From NCBI GenBank assembly GCA_019925095.2, contig CM034413.1, forward strand, positions 1,245,001 through 1,309,000: 64,000 nucleotides of DNA, in the 5' to 3' direction. The notes beneath the pieces are model-generated. The model saw only the letters and a list, made by a program, of their open reading frames with translations. It was not told the DNA's origin and searched no databases. Below, piece by piece: positions 31,566 to 42,187 of this stretch. The translations under genes and the position numbers were made by a program. This DNA comes from Dendrolimus kikuchii. Lineage: Eukaryota > Arthropoda > Insecta > Lepidoptera > Lasiocampidae. Each line of letters begins with the position of its first letter. Positions within the stretch are counted from its first letter, which is position 1.

Positions 31566-32144
31566 ACTTCATCATTATTATGCAACAAACAAAGTAACAA
31601 AACAAACATTAATTTCTTGTTTAAAATAAACAGAACAACCAATAAATACTTATTAAATTGTTGTAAAAATATAGTTATGCGTCCTGCCCCGGGCCGCGTT
31701 ATCATTACGAGAACCTGAATGCTGACACTGGCCATTCCCGGTCAATGATGCTTTTGTCTGGAGCCCACACAGGTGGCCGGGGATGGGATGATGTCACCGC
31801 GGGAGGATGCACGACCCAGCCAGTTAGCAGTGTGCATCGGACCTGCCTAGACTCATAATTATTAAGTTTAGAATAATCATTAGTTATAAATCGTGTTTCA
31901 AATATATAAATTTAATAATAAATTTCTTAATTAAATTAATCTTTTTATTAATATCGCTCCCCCGATCTAGTTTAGTTCTGTTTTAATTTTTGTCTTGTTT
32001 TTGTAAAGTATAAATACATCTTCTTATCAAATTTGATTTTTATATAGGTACTGTAATTTTAGACAGCGATTACTGTAACACGCTTAAAATAACGGACACA
32101 TAGCCCAGGCATCAAACGGACATAATGATTTTAATATAATTGTC
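31566..32144. other. Unassigned sequence
   Basis: 31680-31855 is GC-rich with no partner in the window; the remainder is AT-rich. Confidence 0.3.
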
Positions 32145-32256
32145 ATCTTTGTCTTTCGTGATCATGGCCAGTGAAAAGTGGCCGAAATGTCGGAATAATA
32201 AAAAGCAAATAAAATATCGAGCTTAAAACCGTTAAAATTTAGTTTTATTATGATTT
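32145..32256 (+). repeat. Element E right arm only
   Basis: GTGATCATGGCCAGTGAAAA, GTGGCCGAAATGTCGG, then TTAAAACCGTTAAAATTTAG. One stem base is altered (CCAGT against AGTGG). Confidence 0.6.
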
Positions 32257-32816
32257 TATAGGAGTTCGGTTTTTGTTCAAAATGACAACGAAACCCTAAA
32301 AATTAACATGTGCATAGCAATATATCACAAAAACTGTAACAAATCTATTTCCCAGTTATGTTCGGAGCGTCCTTTTCGGAGTCCGGGGCACTCTTATACT
32401 TTTTATTTCTATAGATTTTCTTGCAATTTGGTTATGGTAATTAAGACAGACCATTTTTGTTATGGCAATAGCAGTCTCGCTTTATACTTTAGAGTTATTA
32501 CTTGAAGTTTAAACTTTATTTTCATTTAAGACAACCTAAAGTAAATCCTTTTTAAGTTGGTCCGGGGCCAAGCCAGTGCGGTGGTGTGTAACAAATTTAT
32601 CGATACAATAGCCCATATTTATTTGTCATTTCAACAGTTTAATATTTGAAACAGTTTTGCGGCTTTTGGAGGATATTGTTTGGGGATTTTATAGGTGCGT
32701 TAAAGTTATTTATGTTTTGTAAATAAGAGCGAATCGTAAATGAAACTGTTTAATGATATAAAGCGCTGATATTTTCAATGTTATTTCGTGAATAAACATT
32801 AACTTTGGCGTTCGCT
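32257..32816. other. AT-rich unassigned sequence
   Basis: Nothing recognised. Confidence 0.35.
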
Positions 32817-33076
32817 GAATGTGGTGTTCGAAAGAGAAGAAAGCAGAACGAATGCAAGGATAATGGTCGATGATGTTATGCTGGAGCACGTGAATGAGTT
32901 TGTATATCTTGGATGTGCTTTTAGCAGTGATGGAAGGTACACCACTGATATAGAAAGAAAAGTGAATGTCAAAGAAGCAAGTGAGGTGTGTAAGAATGGG
33001 CCTAAATGGTGCTCTGTTGTTCGTGCCTACCCCGCAAGGGAACTGGCGTGAAGTTATGTATGTATGTATGTATGTA
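32817..33076 (+). mobile_element. RTE-A copy 11, in-frame internal deletion
   Basis: A 76-codon open frame (32821-33051) joins MVDDVMLEHVNEFVYLGCAF and GRYTTDIERKVN directly to [15 protein letters not shown] and RAYPARELA. About 460 bp of the parent are missing between the two VN positions and the frame is kept. (ATGT)n tail at 33055-33076. GGGCC subfamily. The left border is approximate. Confidence 0.8.
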
Positions 33077-33335
33077 ACTTAGAATCGAAATATACATAAA
33101 GGAATACTTAATTACAAATTGTGCAAGAGAGTCGAGAGAGAGTGGTAAGTCGTCAATGTGTATTGTGATGCAAGAATGAACCAATTTTTGCCTCCAAGGC
33201 CGCTCCTATATCCCGCGTACCGTCTGACGCCTAGCTGCTAATTGTGCTAGCTATGGGCGTCGGCGGTATGCGGGGCGCGGGGATTAGGTGTGCTCAGGCG
33301 GGCGGGTCAGGGGAGTGCTCTCTGTCTGCAACAAT
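33077..33335 (+). repeat. Repeat T copy 1
   Basis: AACTTAGAATCGAAATATAC, AATTGTGCAAGAGAGTCGAG, GCCTCCAAGGCCGCTCCTAT, CCGTCTGACGCCTAGCTGC. Inverted copy at 56620-56868. GC-rich core; class unknown. Confidence 0.55.
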
Positions 33336-34222
33336 ATAAATATATATATATAAACTGGTTGCATTGTTCGTTCGAAAGGACAAACTGTCCTTCGTATAAA
33401 GAAGACAAGATCTTCTCTATCATGTATTTATGAGACAGTTTATGAAATAAATTATATTCTAATCTATACGCGACTAAAGTTGAAAGAATTCATTCTCCTT
33501 CAAACACACATACACATTTTCTTGCATCATTACTCAAAATTACAAAATGCATCGACTTCAAGATGTGTTAGAAAATATATAATCATTGCATTTTAGTTTC
33601 AAGATGGTTTTGTCTTTGTAAATAAATCGTGAACTACCATGATAATAATAAAAGTTTAAACAAATTGCTCCGTGATCGCAATAAAGTGTATATCATGTTT
33701 ATTTATTTTAAGTGTTAAAACCTCCAAAGCTTCCTGTGAAGTGTCGATAGTTCATCCACCCCTATCCCCCTTTTTGCATCAGCGCGATTGAATTGTGGCG
33801 TGACGCCAAAACGGGGTGTTGTGAAATATCGATACAGTGATATATCGATACGACGTACGTGCAACACTATTTGGCTAGATTTGCGGTTTGCAAATGGAAG
33901 TACTTGACTGTAGTATAAGGGAGTGCGTTCACGGGACAATTTCTCGTCCCTCAATCTATAGTATTAATATAAAAAAATTACATTTTCCAAACACGTGGTA
34001 GAGATGGCTGAAATTGTTATCTTGATTACAGCTTGCTGGGGCTGCTCAACTGGTTTTGATACCACGCTCTTACAGGAAATCGTCATGAAACGGTTTGTCA
34101 TTAGCTAATCGGGTTTCGTAAAATGAGTGAGATTTACCATAATCCACTTCCCCTGTCCTATCCTATCCCTATATTCCTATTTTATTCCCCTATCCAATTC
34201 CTTGTATCCGATTCTCGTATCT
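33336..34222. other. Unassigned, possible single-copy region
   Basis: Contains two perfect TATCGATA words at 33827-33834 and 33843-33850, the DRE type of insect promoters, inside a patch with TGTTGTGAAA and GTGCAACAC. No gene could be placed beside it. Confidence 0.3.
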
Positions 34223-34398
34223 CTATCCCAAATTCAAATTCAATTTTTTTATTCAAAATAAGAACACTTTTTGAGGTCATACATATCAGTTAAAATTTAA
34301 TTTTACTTCCTAATTTATATACACTGCTTCGCAACGTGTTATTGCTGTTAAGGAGAAGAAGCGGCAAGAAACTCCCTAGCAACACGTCTAGTTAGTTA
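34223..34398 (-). mobile_element. Repeat F copy, LINE 3' end
   Basis: Starts with AAATTCAAATTCAATTTTTT (tail on the minus strand), then TATTCAAAATAAG, CTGCTTCGCAACGTGTTATT and GAAACTCCCTAGCAACACG. The hexamer-like tail and order match the copies at 43139-43316 and 48506-48690. Confidence 0.6.
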
Positions 34399-34439
34399 GT
34401 TTTTTTTTATATTTCTTATTCTATTTAAATCTCAAGTTC

Positions 34440-34740
34440 TTTTTCTTTATAAGTCCGATTGAGGACCAAAGCCCGCGCCAGGTCCCGTGTGTGGGATTCG
34501 CCAGGTTGGGGTGGCATTAGCACCTTACGTGTGAAGTGCTATTGCCACCCCGCAGTTAGGGATACCAACTAAAACCCCAGTCCGGTCCTCCAGCGTCCTT
34601 TGTCCGGGCTATGGACTGGCTCGCGCATTTACCTTCAGCCCAGCCGGAAGACTAGCTCTTACCCGCAGCTTTATCAGCGTGAAATTGAATTTGTCTTCCG
34701 GTGCGGCGACGGCGATGGCGAGCACGTGGGTCTTACAATT
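34440..34740. other. GC-rich block with strong hairpin
   Basis: Not matched elsewhere in the window. 34508-34523 (GGGGTGGCATTAGCAC) pairs with 34536-34551 with one mismatch, loop 12 bases. It may be an unclassified repeat or a unique transcribed region. Confidence 0.35.
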
Positions 34741-34744
34741 TTTT

Positions 34745-34885
34745 TCTAAAACAAAAGTAGTCTAAGTTACTTCTTATAACATCAGCTATATGCTATTGAA
34801 ATCCCCGTCAAAATCGTTCCAGCCGTTTCAGAGATCTGCCCGAACAAACAGACAGACAGAAGATTTTTTTGATATAAGTACCGTA
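34745..34885 (-). repeat. Helitron-like body fragment (V)
   Basis: CGTCAAAATCGTTCCAGCCG, TTTCAGAGATCTGCCCG and CAGACAGACAGAAG; related to 27180-27345. Confidence 0.4.
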
Positions 34886-35158
34886 TGTACTTTCTTCATA
34901 TGCATTTAGTAAAAAGCTGTTATTTTGACATTACCAACAGACACTTCGTGAGAAGATCTGTTACTTGCGAAAAATTGGCCTGTGTATACAGTCCCTTACC
35001 AAGCCCACTGGCTTGGTATATTTTTAAGCCAAGTTTTGAAATATATTTTATTCAACTGCAGCCGAACGTTAAAGGAAGGAAATGTTTATACTTTATCCCA
35101 ATGTATTTGCTCCATCAAGAGTGTAACGTATGCTGTTAAATTTTTAGTACACAGTCGT
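34886..35158. other. Unassigned sequence
   Basis: An open frame near 34885-35139 has no recognisable product. Confidence 0.3.
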
Positions 35159-35472
35159 CCTTTTTTTTATTGTTGGAGATCAGCAGACAGGCAGACGGCC
35201 CACTTGATAGAAAGCGGTTACTATCGTCTATGGACATTTGTAACACCAAAGTTGCTACAAATGCGCTGCTGCTCTCTTAAGGGAGACTGGAACCTGGTCA
35301 CTAATGCCGAAACACAACTCAAGGTTATTTTGGCGACATACTATAGACCAGGGGTGGTAGCCATCCAGTCGGGCAAATGCCCTACCACCTGGCTGTGGGT
35401 TGTTAAGTCGCCTCTTACGACAGGCCGCCCGGCCGTAGGAAATTGTATTCTTTCTCCGTTCCTGCTCGGATA
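35159..35472 (-). mobile_element. Retroposon D copy 12, full length
   Basis: TTTTTTTTATTGTTGGAGATC at left to CGTTCCTGCTCGGATA at right. Confidence 0.85.
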
Positions 35473-35548
35473 GAAACCTAACTAACCTAAACTAGGGCCT
35501 TTCCCGCGGTTATAGCGGCATATAACTTACATGTATATTTTACAGCAA

Positions 35549-35775
35549 ACTAGGATTCGCCCGCGACTTCGTCCACATTGGACGGAATAAGCTAATTTAT
35601 ACGTATCCTAACAATTTGAAACGACACTCAAGATAATCCCGTGGGATTCAGAATATACAAAGTATTGCAGATTTTAAGTCCGGGAATTTGCTATCGATCA
35701 GCGAAAATCGCATTGCAATCGGCCCAGTAGTTTTTATGTGAATCTCCAACAAACAGACAAACATAAAAATATAAA
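35549..35775 (-). mobile_element. Helitron-like element (V2)
   Basis: Minus-strand 3' end ...GTCGCGGGCGAATC then CTAG at 35550-35553. Body includes CCAGTAGTTTTTATGTG, the general V body motif. Confidence 0.5.
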
Positions 35776-35815
35776 AAACAATCGACTATACTTTTACAAT
35801 TTTATAATTTATCAT

Positions 35816-36089
35816 TCGTGCAGGAACGGAGGAAGAATACAATTTGCTGCGTTGGGGCAGCCTGTCGTAAAAGGCGACAAAACAACCCACAGCCAGGTAG
35901 TAGGGTATTTGCCCGACTGGATGGCTACCACCTCTCGTCAAGAGTATGCCGCCATAACAACCTTGTGTTGTGTTCCGGCATTAGTGACCCGACTTGTTCC
36001 CTGAAGAGAGCAGCAGTGCATTTGTAGCACCTTGTGTGCTAGTGGGCCGTCTGCCTGTATGCTGAACTCTTGCAATAAAAAAAAATAAT
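35816..36089 (+). mobile_element. Retroposon D copy 13, 3' deletion
   Basis: Full head (TCGTGCAGGAACGGAGG) but CACCTTGTGTGCTAGTGGGCC replaces the usual ATGTCCATAGGCGATGG block; about 40 bp lost. Ends CTCTTGCAATAAAAAA. Confidence 0.85.
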
Positions 36090-36597
36090 ATTATGAGTAT
36101 AAAAATATTTTAATTCCATTAAAACATTTTTTTGGTGTTTTCCCAAATTTCAATCAAGTTCATGGTTATTTTTCTACCAAATTAAATATATTTTTTGTTA
36201 TTTTTACTTATGGTTCAAAGAGAAGAAAAGACAAAATACATTTTAAAATAAGAAATCATCAAATATAACCCATATCCGTTGAAGGTAGTTCGCAATTCAA
36301 TATGTACAGTTGGCGCGTAAAGTTTGACGCTTCCGGCCACGGCGCCTGCTGCGTGTGACGTCACACGAGGAAGTGACGTCACAAGGGCGTGGCTCCAGTT
36401 CAAAACTTGTTTCCGGAATGTTCTGGATTCAGAATGTATGTAAGGTTATATGATGCTTTTAGGGTAAATCAATACTTTTGACCGACAAGAGCTTAATGCT
36501 AATTAAAACATGACGTCAGTCTGCGTCTATTTTTGTAAGTAATTTTTCTCAGAGCCTACTGGGTCTATACGAATAACATACATGGACGTATATCTAT
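36090..36597. promoter_or_regulatory. Unassigned region with paired CRE-type palindromes
   Basis: GTGTGACGTCACAC at 36353-36366 is a perfect 14-bp palindrome, and a second TGACGTCA lies at 36374-36381, centre spacing 18 bp. The surrounding 36310-36410 is GC-rich. These are CREB/ATF-type sites by sequence; no gene could be assigned. Confidence 0.3.
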
Positions 36598-36806
36598 ACT
36601 AATATTATAAATGCGAAAGTTTGTTTGTTGTGGCGTGATTGAGTAATCACACCACAACGGCTGAATGGATCTGAATGGAATTTGGCACAGAGATAAATTA
36701 TAGTTTGGAATAGCAGATAGGTTACTTTTTATCCCGGAAAAATGTACGGTTCCCGTGGGAAAACATTAATGTGAGCGAACCCTCAGGCAAAAGCTCTTTA
36801 TTATAT
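36598..36806 (+). mobile_element. Helitron-like element (V3)
   Basis: Starts ACTAATATTATAAATGCGAA and includes TTTTATCCCGGAAAAATG and GGTTCCCGTGGG. Ends GGCAAAAGCTCT where a CTAG would be expected. Confidence 0.5.
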
Positions 36807-36832
36807 TTAATGATACTAAGTGGTGATGTTGT

Positions 36833-37063
36833 AATAATATAATGAGGAGGGATGAAAGTCACGTGACAAAAAGAGTGTTATACTACAAGATCGATGGGTA
36901 CAAATTTAAAGGTAGACCAAAAAAAAGATGGATGGATTGTGTGAAGGATGACATGATATGCGGTGTGACAGAAGAGGTATGTCAGAATAGAAGAGTGTGG
37001 AAGGAAAAGACATATTGTGCCGACCCCAAGTAATTGGGATATGGTGAAAGAAAAAAGAGAGAG
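36833..37063 (+). mobile_element. RTE-C copy 2 with 18-bp target duplication
   Basis: Open frame 36842-37033 encodes 63 residues: MRRDESHVTKRVLYYKIDGY, GRPKKRWMDCVKDDMI and RRVWKEKTYCADPK, then a stop and AAGTAATTGGGATATGGTG. The 18-bp repeat ACTAAGTGGTGATGTTGT at 36815-36832 and 37064-37081 brackets it exactly. 5'-truncated and with an unbroken frame, so relatively young. Confidence 0.85.
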
Positions 37064-37081
37064 ACTAAGTGGTGATGTTGT

Positions 37082-37816
37082 GAAACTGTGAAAGATAAAG
37101 ACTAGGGGGTGACTGACTGAAATGTTTTCAAAATACATACATCTTCGTCGATGATCGTTAGTACGATCTATGTGCAAAGAAATTAGGTATCAAAGCGTAT
37201 CTGTTCTGATGGTGAAAAATTCTGAAAAACTAGTTTGAAAAATACTTTAAACGAAAATTGGCATGACGTCATAAGTTCGTATTCTCGTACAAAATCTAAG
37301 AAGCTGCTACGTTTTATAAGACGCTAAAATATGTCTTTATTTATTTAGCTGTCAACTACTGTGTTCACTAGTACAGTCCTACCGGAAAGTGTCACTAACA
37401 TAAAATTAGAAGTGTTAGAACACAAATCGAGCACCGCACTAATCCGATACAAATGATACCAGCACAAACACTAGATACGGTCAGTGTTAGCCACGTTTCG
37501 CCTGCATAGTGTCAGCGCTACTAAATTTAGGCGAATCGGCCATTCGGATGGCACTGTGCTAATTAAACCGAAATAATCTCGACGTAATCAGTGCTCGTGC
37601 GACAACTGGTGTATTTACCCTACACTGCATACAATGATATTGTTGTGCTAGAAGCGCTTAATAAACTTAAACCAACTATGAAGTTAGTCGCTGTGCGAAT
37701 ATTTTAGAGATTGTAAAAGATGTTGGTTTCAATACGGTAGTTGACAATCAAATTACTTGAGACACGGTTTATCATATTATGTTTTTGGGGGAGGTTTTCA
37801 ATTCGACTGAAACCTT
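37082..37816. other. Unassigned sequence
   Basis: 37370-37680 is rich in GTGTTAG/AGTGCT-type words without clear periodicity. No gene or repeat recognised. Confidence 0.3.
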
Positions 37817-38080
37817 GCCGAAACGGAGGAAGAATACAATTTCCTGCGGCCTGGCCTGTCGTAAGAGGCGACAAAACAACCGACAGCCAGGTAGTAGGGT
37901 AATTGCCCGACTGGATGGCTACCACCCCTGGTCTAGAGTATGCTGTCATAACAACCTTGCGTTGTGTTCCGGCATTAGTGACCAGGTTCTGATCTACCTT
38001 AAGAGAGCAGCAGCGCATTTGTAGCACCTTTGGTGTTACAAGTTGGCCGTCTGCCTGTCTGCTGAACTCCTGCATAAAAA
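37817..38080 (+). mobile_element. Retroposon D copy 14, internal deletion
   Basis: Head begins at CGAAACGGAGG. GGTGTTACAAGT jumps to TGGCCGTCTGCC, losing the CCATAGGCGATGG block, much as in copy 13. Ends CCTGCATAAAAAA. Confidence 0.8.
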
Positions 38081-38116
38081 ATTGTAAACCGATTTTATTT
38101 AAGTTGAAATAGCATC

Positions 38117-38242
38117 TTTATAGAGTCCCATTGTAACCAAGTACCAGGGAAATCTAGAGCAAACACTTGATGAAGAGCGCTGAGCGCCTACACACTTTGA
38201 AAGGCAGACTTGTATAGGCGTGTCAGTTATACAATTTCTACA
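38117..38242 (+). repeat. Repeat Y copy 1
   Basis: GTCCCATTGTAACCAAGTAC, GAAGAGCGC, AGACTTGTATAGGCG, ACAATTTCTAC. Interrupted at its right end by RTE-A copy 12. Second copy at 47846-47985. Confidence 0.5.
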
Positions 38243-38715
38243 TACATACATACATAACTTCACGCCAGTTCCGTTGCGGGGTAGGCACGAACAACTTACA
38301 CACCTCACTTGCTTCTTTGACATTCATAGCTCTTGTCATGCACGCTCGTCTGTTCTTAAGGCTCCTGACATCACCTTCTGCTAGTACACGATCAATTTGA
38401 TCATGGAAGGTGTGTCGTGGCCTTCCACGACTTCTGCATCCATCCACTTTTGCATTGTATATCTGTTTAGTCATTCTTTCATCATGCATTCTTTCCACAT
38501 GCCCGACCCACCGGAGCATTCCTTTCCTTACCTTCACCCCGACACTCTCTTTCAGACCAGCTCTCTTTCTTACTTCGGTATTACGAACGCGGTCCGCGAG
38601 CGTCACTCCGCAGATTTTGCGCAGTGCTCGAATCTCGACCGCGTTTACTCTACTTTCATGCTCTCTCTTCCATACCCAACTCTCGCTTCCATACGTGAGC
38701 GTAGGTACCAGCACC
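38243..38715 (-). mobile_element. RTE-A copy 12
   Basis: Minus-strand frame VLVPTLTYGSESWVWKREHE through CGVTLADRVRN, WVGHVERM, GRPRHTFHDQ to KEASEVC. A 22-bp deletion near 38296 then shifts the frame, so the natural RAYPARELA end is lost. Perfect duplication ACAATTTCTACA at 38231-38242 and 38716-38727. Confidence 0.85.
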
Positions 38716-38911
38716 ACAATTTCTACAGGCGCTTAAAATATTTTTTCTAAAGCTATTCGAGAATGAACTAAAATAAATAAATAATAATCTGCAGGTAAAC
38801 ACGCATCCCGAACGAAACACAAGAAATGTAAGAAAGAAAAGATTTCACTCTTGTAATATTCTTATTTTAAATAGGAAACGTATTTGTTTTATATACGATA
38901 CTACATGTTTT

Positions 38912-39223
38912 TATCCGTGCAGGAACGGAGAAAGAATACAATTCCCTGCGGCCGGGCGGCCTGTCGTAAGAGGCGACAAGACAACCCACAGCCAGGTGGT
39001 AGGATATTTGGCCGACTGGATGGCTACCACCCCTGGTCTAAAGTATGTCGCCATAACAACTTTGAGTAGTGTTCCGGCATTAGTAACCAGGTTCCAGTCT
39101 CCCTTAAGAGAACAGCAGCACATCTGTAGCACCTTTGGTGTTGCAAATGTCCATAGGCGATGGTAACCGCTTTCCATCAAATGGGCCGTCTGCCTATCTG
39201 CTGATCTCCTGCAATAAAAAAAA
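38912..39223 (+). mobile_element. Retroposon D copy 15, full length
   Basis: TATCCGTGCAGGAACGGAG to CTCCTGCAATAAAAAAAA. Confidence 0.88.
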
Positions 39224-39570
39224 ATTAAAAAGTACGAACGATCTTAACATTAAACAACACGAAATTCATAACACATTTAAACTGATCTGTTGACATACAC
39301 GCCGCATATCTTCATACAATTTTCAAGCCGTAAGCCAAACATTTGTGTAATTAAATGATTATAAAACCCCATATATTATAAAATGTAATGAAAAGGGGTA
39401 AAGTATTACGTATGGTGGATGTAATTAGGTGGTAAAATGCCAACGCTCTTGATATGGGTCGGATGAACATACAATTTTATTATTAAAACGCAAGTTACGT
39501 TTTGATTAATTGTGAGAAATTTTGTTAATCAAAGCTTTCATGTCTAAACAATACTAGCATTAGATATTTT
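39224..39570. other. AT-rich unassigned sequence
   Basis: Nothing recognised before the tandem array. Confidence 0.35.
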
Positions 39571-40835
39571 AGTCCTGGGCAGTTGGAAGATAGAAGTAAA
39601 TGTATGGTTCAAGGTACAAAGTTTTGCTGACACTACGGTCTACTTAGGTCATCTGTATATTAATTAATTTAGCATTTGATATTTTAACACGCACTTGCAC
39701 GTGATCGGTACAATGATTGTATATATATTAATTAATTTATTATTTATGATTATGTGTATTTTTATATGTATTATTTTTTATGATATGTTGTGTTTAAATA
39801 CGTTATAGTTTTTTATCATTATTGAATTGCATTGTACACTATGTATTATTATGTGTGTTGTATTGTCCTTCGTGACTTCACTAGCTGGTCCCAGGCGGAA
39901 GAACAGCGCTGGTCTTAACTGGTCAGCATATGCTGAGACTGGGTCCAATTTTAGGACTTATTCTGTATCTGTTATTTCACTGTTTGATAATACTGTATGT
40001 TGTATTTGTCCTAAATAAAATATGTCTTTCTTTCTTTCTTTCTTTCTTTCTTAATCCTGGGCAATTGGAAAATAAAAGAACATATATGGTTTAAGGTACA
40101 AGGTTTTGCTGACACTACGGTCTACTTAGGCCATCTGTATATTAATTAATTTAGCATTTGATATTTTAATCCTGGGCAATTGGAAAATGAAAGAACATGT
40201 ATGGTTCAAAGTACAAGGTTTTGCTGACACTACGATCTACTTAGACCATCTGTATATTAATTAATTTAGCATTTGATATTTTAATCCTGTGCAATTGGAA
40301 AATAAAAGAACATGTATGGTTGAAAGTACAAGGTTTTGCTGACACTACGGTCTACTTAGGCCATCTGTATATTATTTAATTCAGCATTTGATGTTTTAGT
40401 CCTGGGCAGTTGAATAATGAAAGAACATTTATGGTTCAAAGTACAAGGTTTTGCTGACACTACGGGTTACTTAGGCCATGTGTATATTATTTAATTGAGC
40501 ATTTGATGTTTTAGTCCTGGGCAGTTGGATAATGAAAGAACATGTATGGTTGAAAGTACAAGGTTTTGCTGACACTACGGTCTACTTAGGCCATCTGTAT
40601 ATTATTTAATTCAGCATTTGATGTTTTAGTCCTGGGCAGTTGGATAATGAAAGAACATGTATGGTTCAAAGTACAAGGTTTTGCTGACACTACGGTCTAC
40701 TTAGGCCATCTGTATATTATTTAATTCAGCATTTGATATTTTAATCGGGCAGCTGGAAAATGTAAGAACATCTGTGGTTGAAGGTACAAGGTTTTGCCGA
40801 CACTAAGATCTACTTGGATCATCTGAAAATAATTA
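39571..40835 (+). repeat. 115-bp tandem repeat array (S), interrupted
   Basis: Unit starts AGTCCTGGGCAGTTGGA..A and includes AAGGTTTTGCTGACACTACG, TCTACTTAGG, CATCTGTATATTA and CATTTGAT(A/G)TTTTA. Unit starts fall at 39571, then 40053, 40168, 40283, 40398, 40513, 40628 and 40743, a constant 115-bp step apart from the interruption. The first unit is separated from the rest by an insert at about 39689-40052. The last unit is diverged. Non-coding. Confidence 0.9.
39689..40052 (+). mobile_element. Retroelement-like insert with (TTTC)n tail inside tandem array
   Basis: Interrupts the 115-bp array between its first and second units. It ends GTCCTAAATAAAATATG followed by (TTTC)7, as in retroelement 3' ends. 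TTAA is present at both junctions. The body (CACTAGCTGGTCCCAGGCGG) is not matched elsewhere in the window. Confidence 0.55.
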
Positions 40836-41080
40836 CTTCCATTGTACGTGTGTGCATCACTAAACTCCTCTAAACAGATAGCTAATTTTAGTAAACCTGT
40901 GTCTGTTTGACACTTTTATGGATTTTGCTTCTTTCATGGTTTTTGGAAGTTGATTATATGTTTGGGCTCCTTTAAATAATATGCTGCTTTTACCGTAACT
41001 CGTTTTCGGTGCCGGGAGTACTAAATTATCTTTATTTCTTACGAGTTTTTTTTTGTATATCGTGCCTTTATATTATAATA

Positions 41081-41858
41081 CTAGAGTTTACCCCGCGGCT
41101 GCGCCGCGGTTCAACCTTTAGTGCTTGTCTCTTGTTAAAAGAGCAAATGATACAGGTTACATTGTATTAAATTTGTATGTATTTGCCCCCGAAAGATTCA
41201 CTTCATTTTATATCGCAAACTATACCACCCTCGTCTATATGTAAACTACATAAAAGACAAAACTTGGCAAAAATAACAAAATAGATAACATGGTGCAAGT
41301 GGACTAAGTGGACCAAGTGGACCTAGTGGACCCAGTGGACCAACTGGACCCAGTGGATCCAGTGGACAAAGTGGACCCAACGGACCTAGTGGACCAAGTG
41401 GACCCAGTGGATCCAGTGGACCAAGTTGACCAAGTAGACCCAGTGGACACAGTGGTCAAAGTGGACCCAGTGGTCTAAGTGGACCCCGTGGGCCCAGTTG
41501 ACCCAGTAGGCTAAGTGTTCCAAATGGACCCAGTGGATCCAGTTGACCAAGGGGACCAAGTGGACACAGTGGTCCAAGTGGACCCAATGGACCAAGTGGA
41601 CCAAGTGGACCCAGTAGACCCAGTGGACGAAATGGACAAAATCACAAAACCTGTCATAGTTTCCGGGATAAACTTTACATAAATCTATCCCAAAATGTAT
41701 CCCATTATCCGGGATAAAAAGTATCCCTTGGTACTCCAATCTCGGTATTCAAATTATATATGTACCGAGTTTCAGCCAAATCGGTCCAGTAGTTTTTCCG
41801 TGAAAACGGAACAGACAGACAGACAGAGTTACTTTCGCATTTATAATATTAATAGGGA
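41081..41858 (-). mobile_element. Helitron-like element V4 carrying a minisatellite
   Basis: On the minus strand it starts near 41858 (CCTATTAATATTATAAATGC), has the GGACCGATTTGGCTGAAAC body motif, and ends with a perfect hairpin CCGCGGC-GCA-GCCGCGG (41093-41109). Eight bases later comes CTAG (41081-41084). Hairpin plus CTAG is the Helitron 3' signature. The 9-bp minisatellite 41293-41640 lies inside. No replicase frame, hence non-autonomous. Confidence 0.65.
41293..41640. repeat. 9-bp minisatellite AGTGGACC(C/A)
   Basis: About 38 degenerate copies of AGTGGACCA/C, with occasional AGTTGACC and AGTGGTCC variants. The long minus-strand frame across it (His/Val/Trp/Leu-rich) is a by-product of the 9-bp period. 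Confidence 0.9.
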
Positions 41859-41887
41859 TTCTATAATTAAAGTTCGGCATCGCGTTG

Positions 41888-41978
41888 CCTCCGCCTCTGG
41901 TGTTGAAAACGCCTATATGCGACGGTAACCACTTTCCATGAGCTGGGCCGGCTGCCTGTTAGAATGTTAAAAAAGCAC
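41888..41978 (+). mobile_element. Retroposon D-related 3' fragment (variant)
   Basis: TCTGGTGTTGAAAACGCC, GACGGTAACCACTTTCCATG, AGCTGGGCCGGCTGCCTG. Same sublineage as 10996-11066. Confidence 0.55.
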
Positions 41979-42187
41979 AGAACTGAAAGAAGACGATGGC
42001 ATTCAATGACATTGAATTATTCAATTGTACGGCTATATGAATCACTTTGGTTGATTCATCCAAATTGAACGACAGCATTGCACCGTCTAATACCAGCTTA
42101 AGATACTACTACATAGCGACTTTCAATAATGATAGTATAGTTTTTATCCCGGAAATGCAAAAGCTCTAGATTTTTACAAATTTTATT

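Noticed and set aside
39571..40835. CRISPR-like array
   Set aside because: Whole 115-bp units repeat with no unique spacers, and the context is eukaryotic.
41386..41739. 117-codon His/Val/Trp/Leu-rich frame
   Set aside because: Produced by the 9-bp minisatellite, whose period is a multiple of three; no start context or domain.
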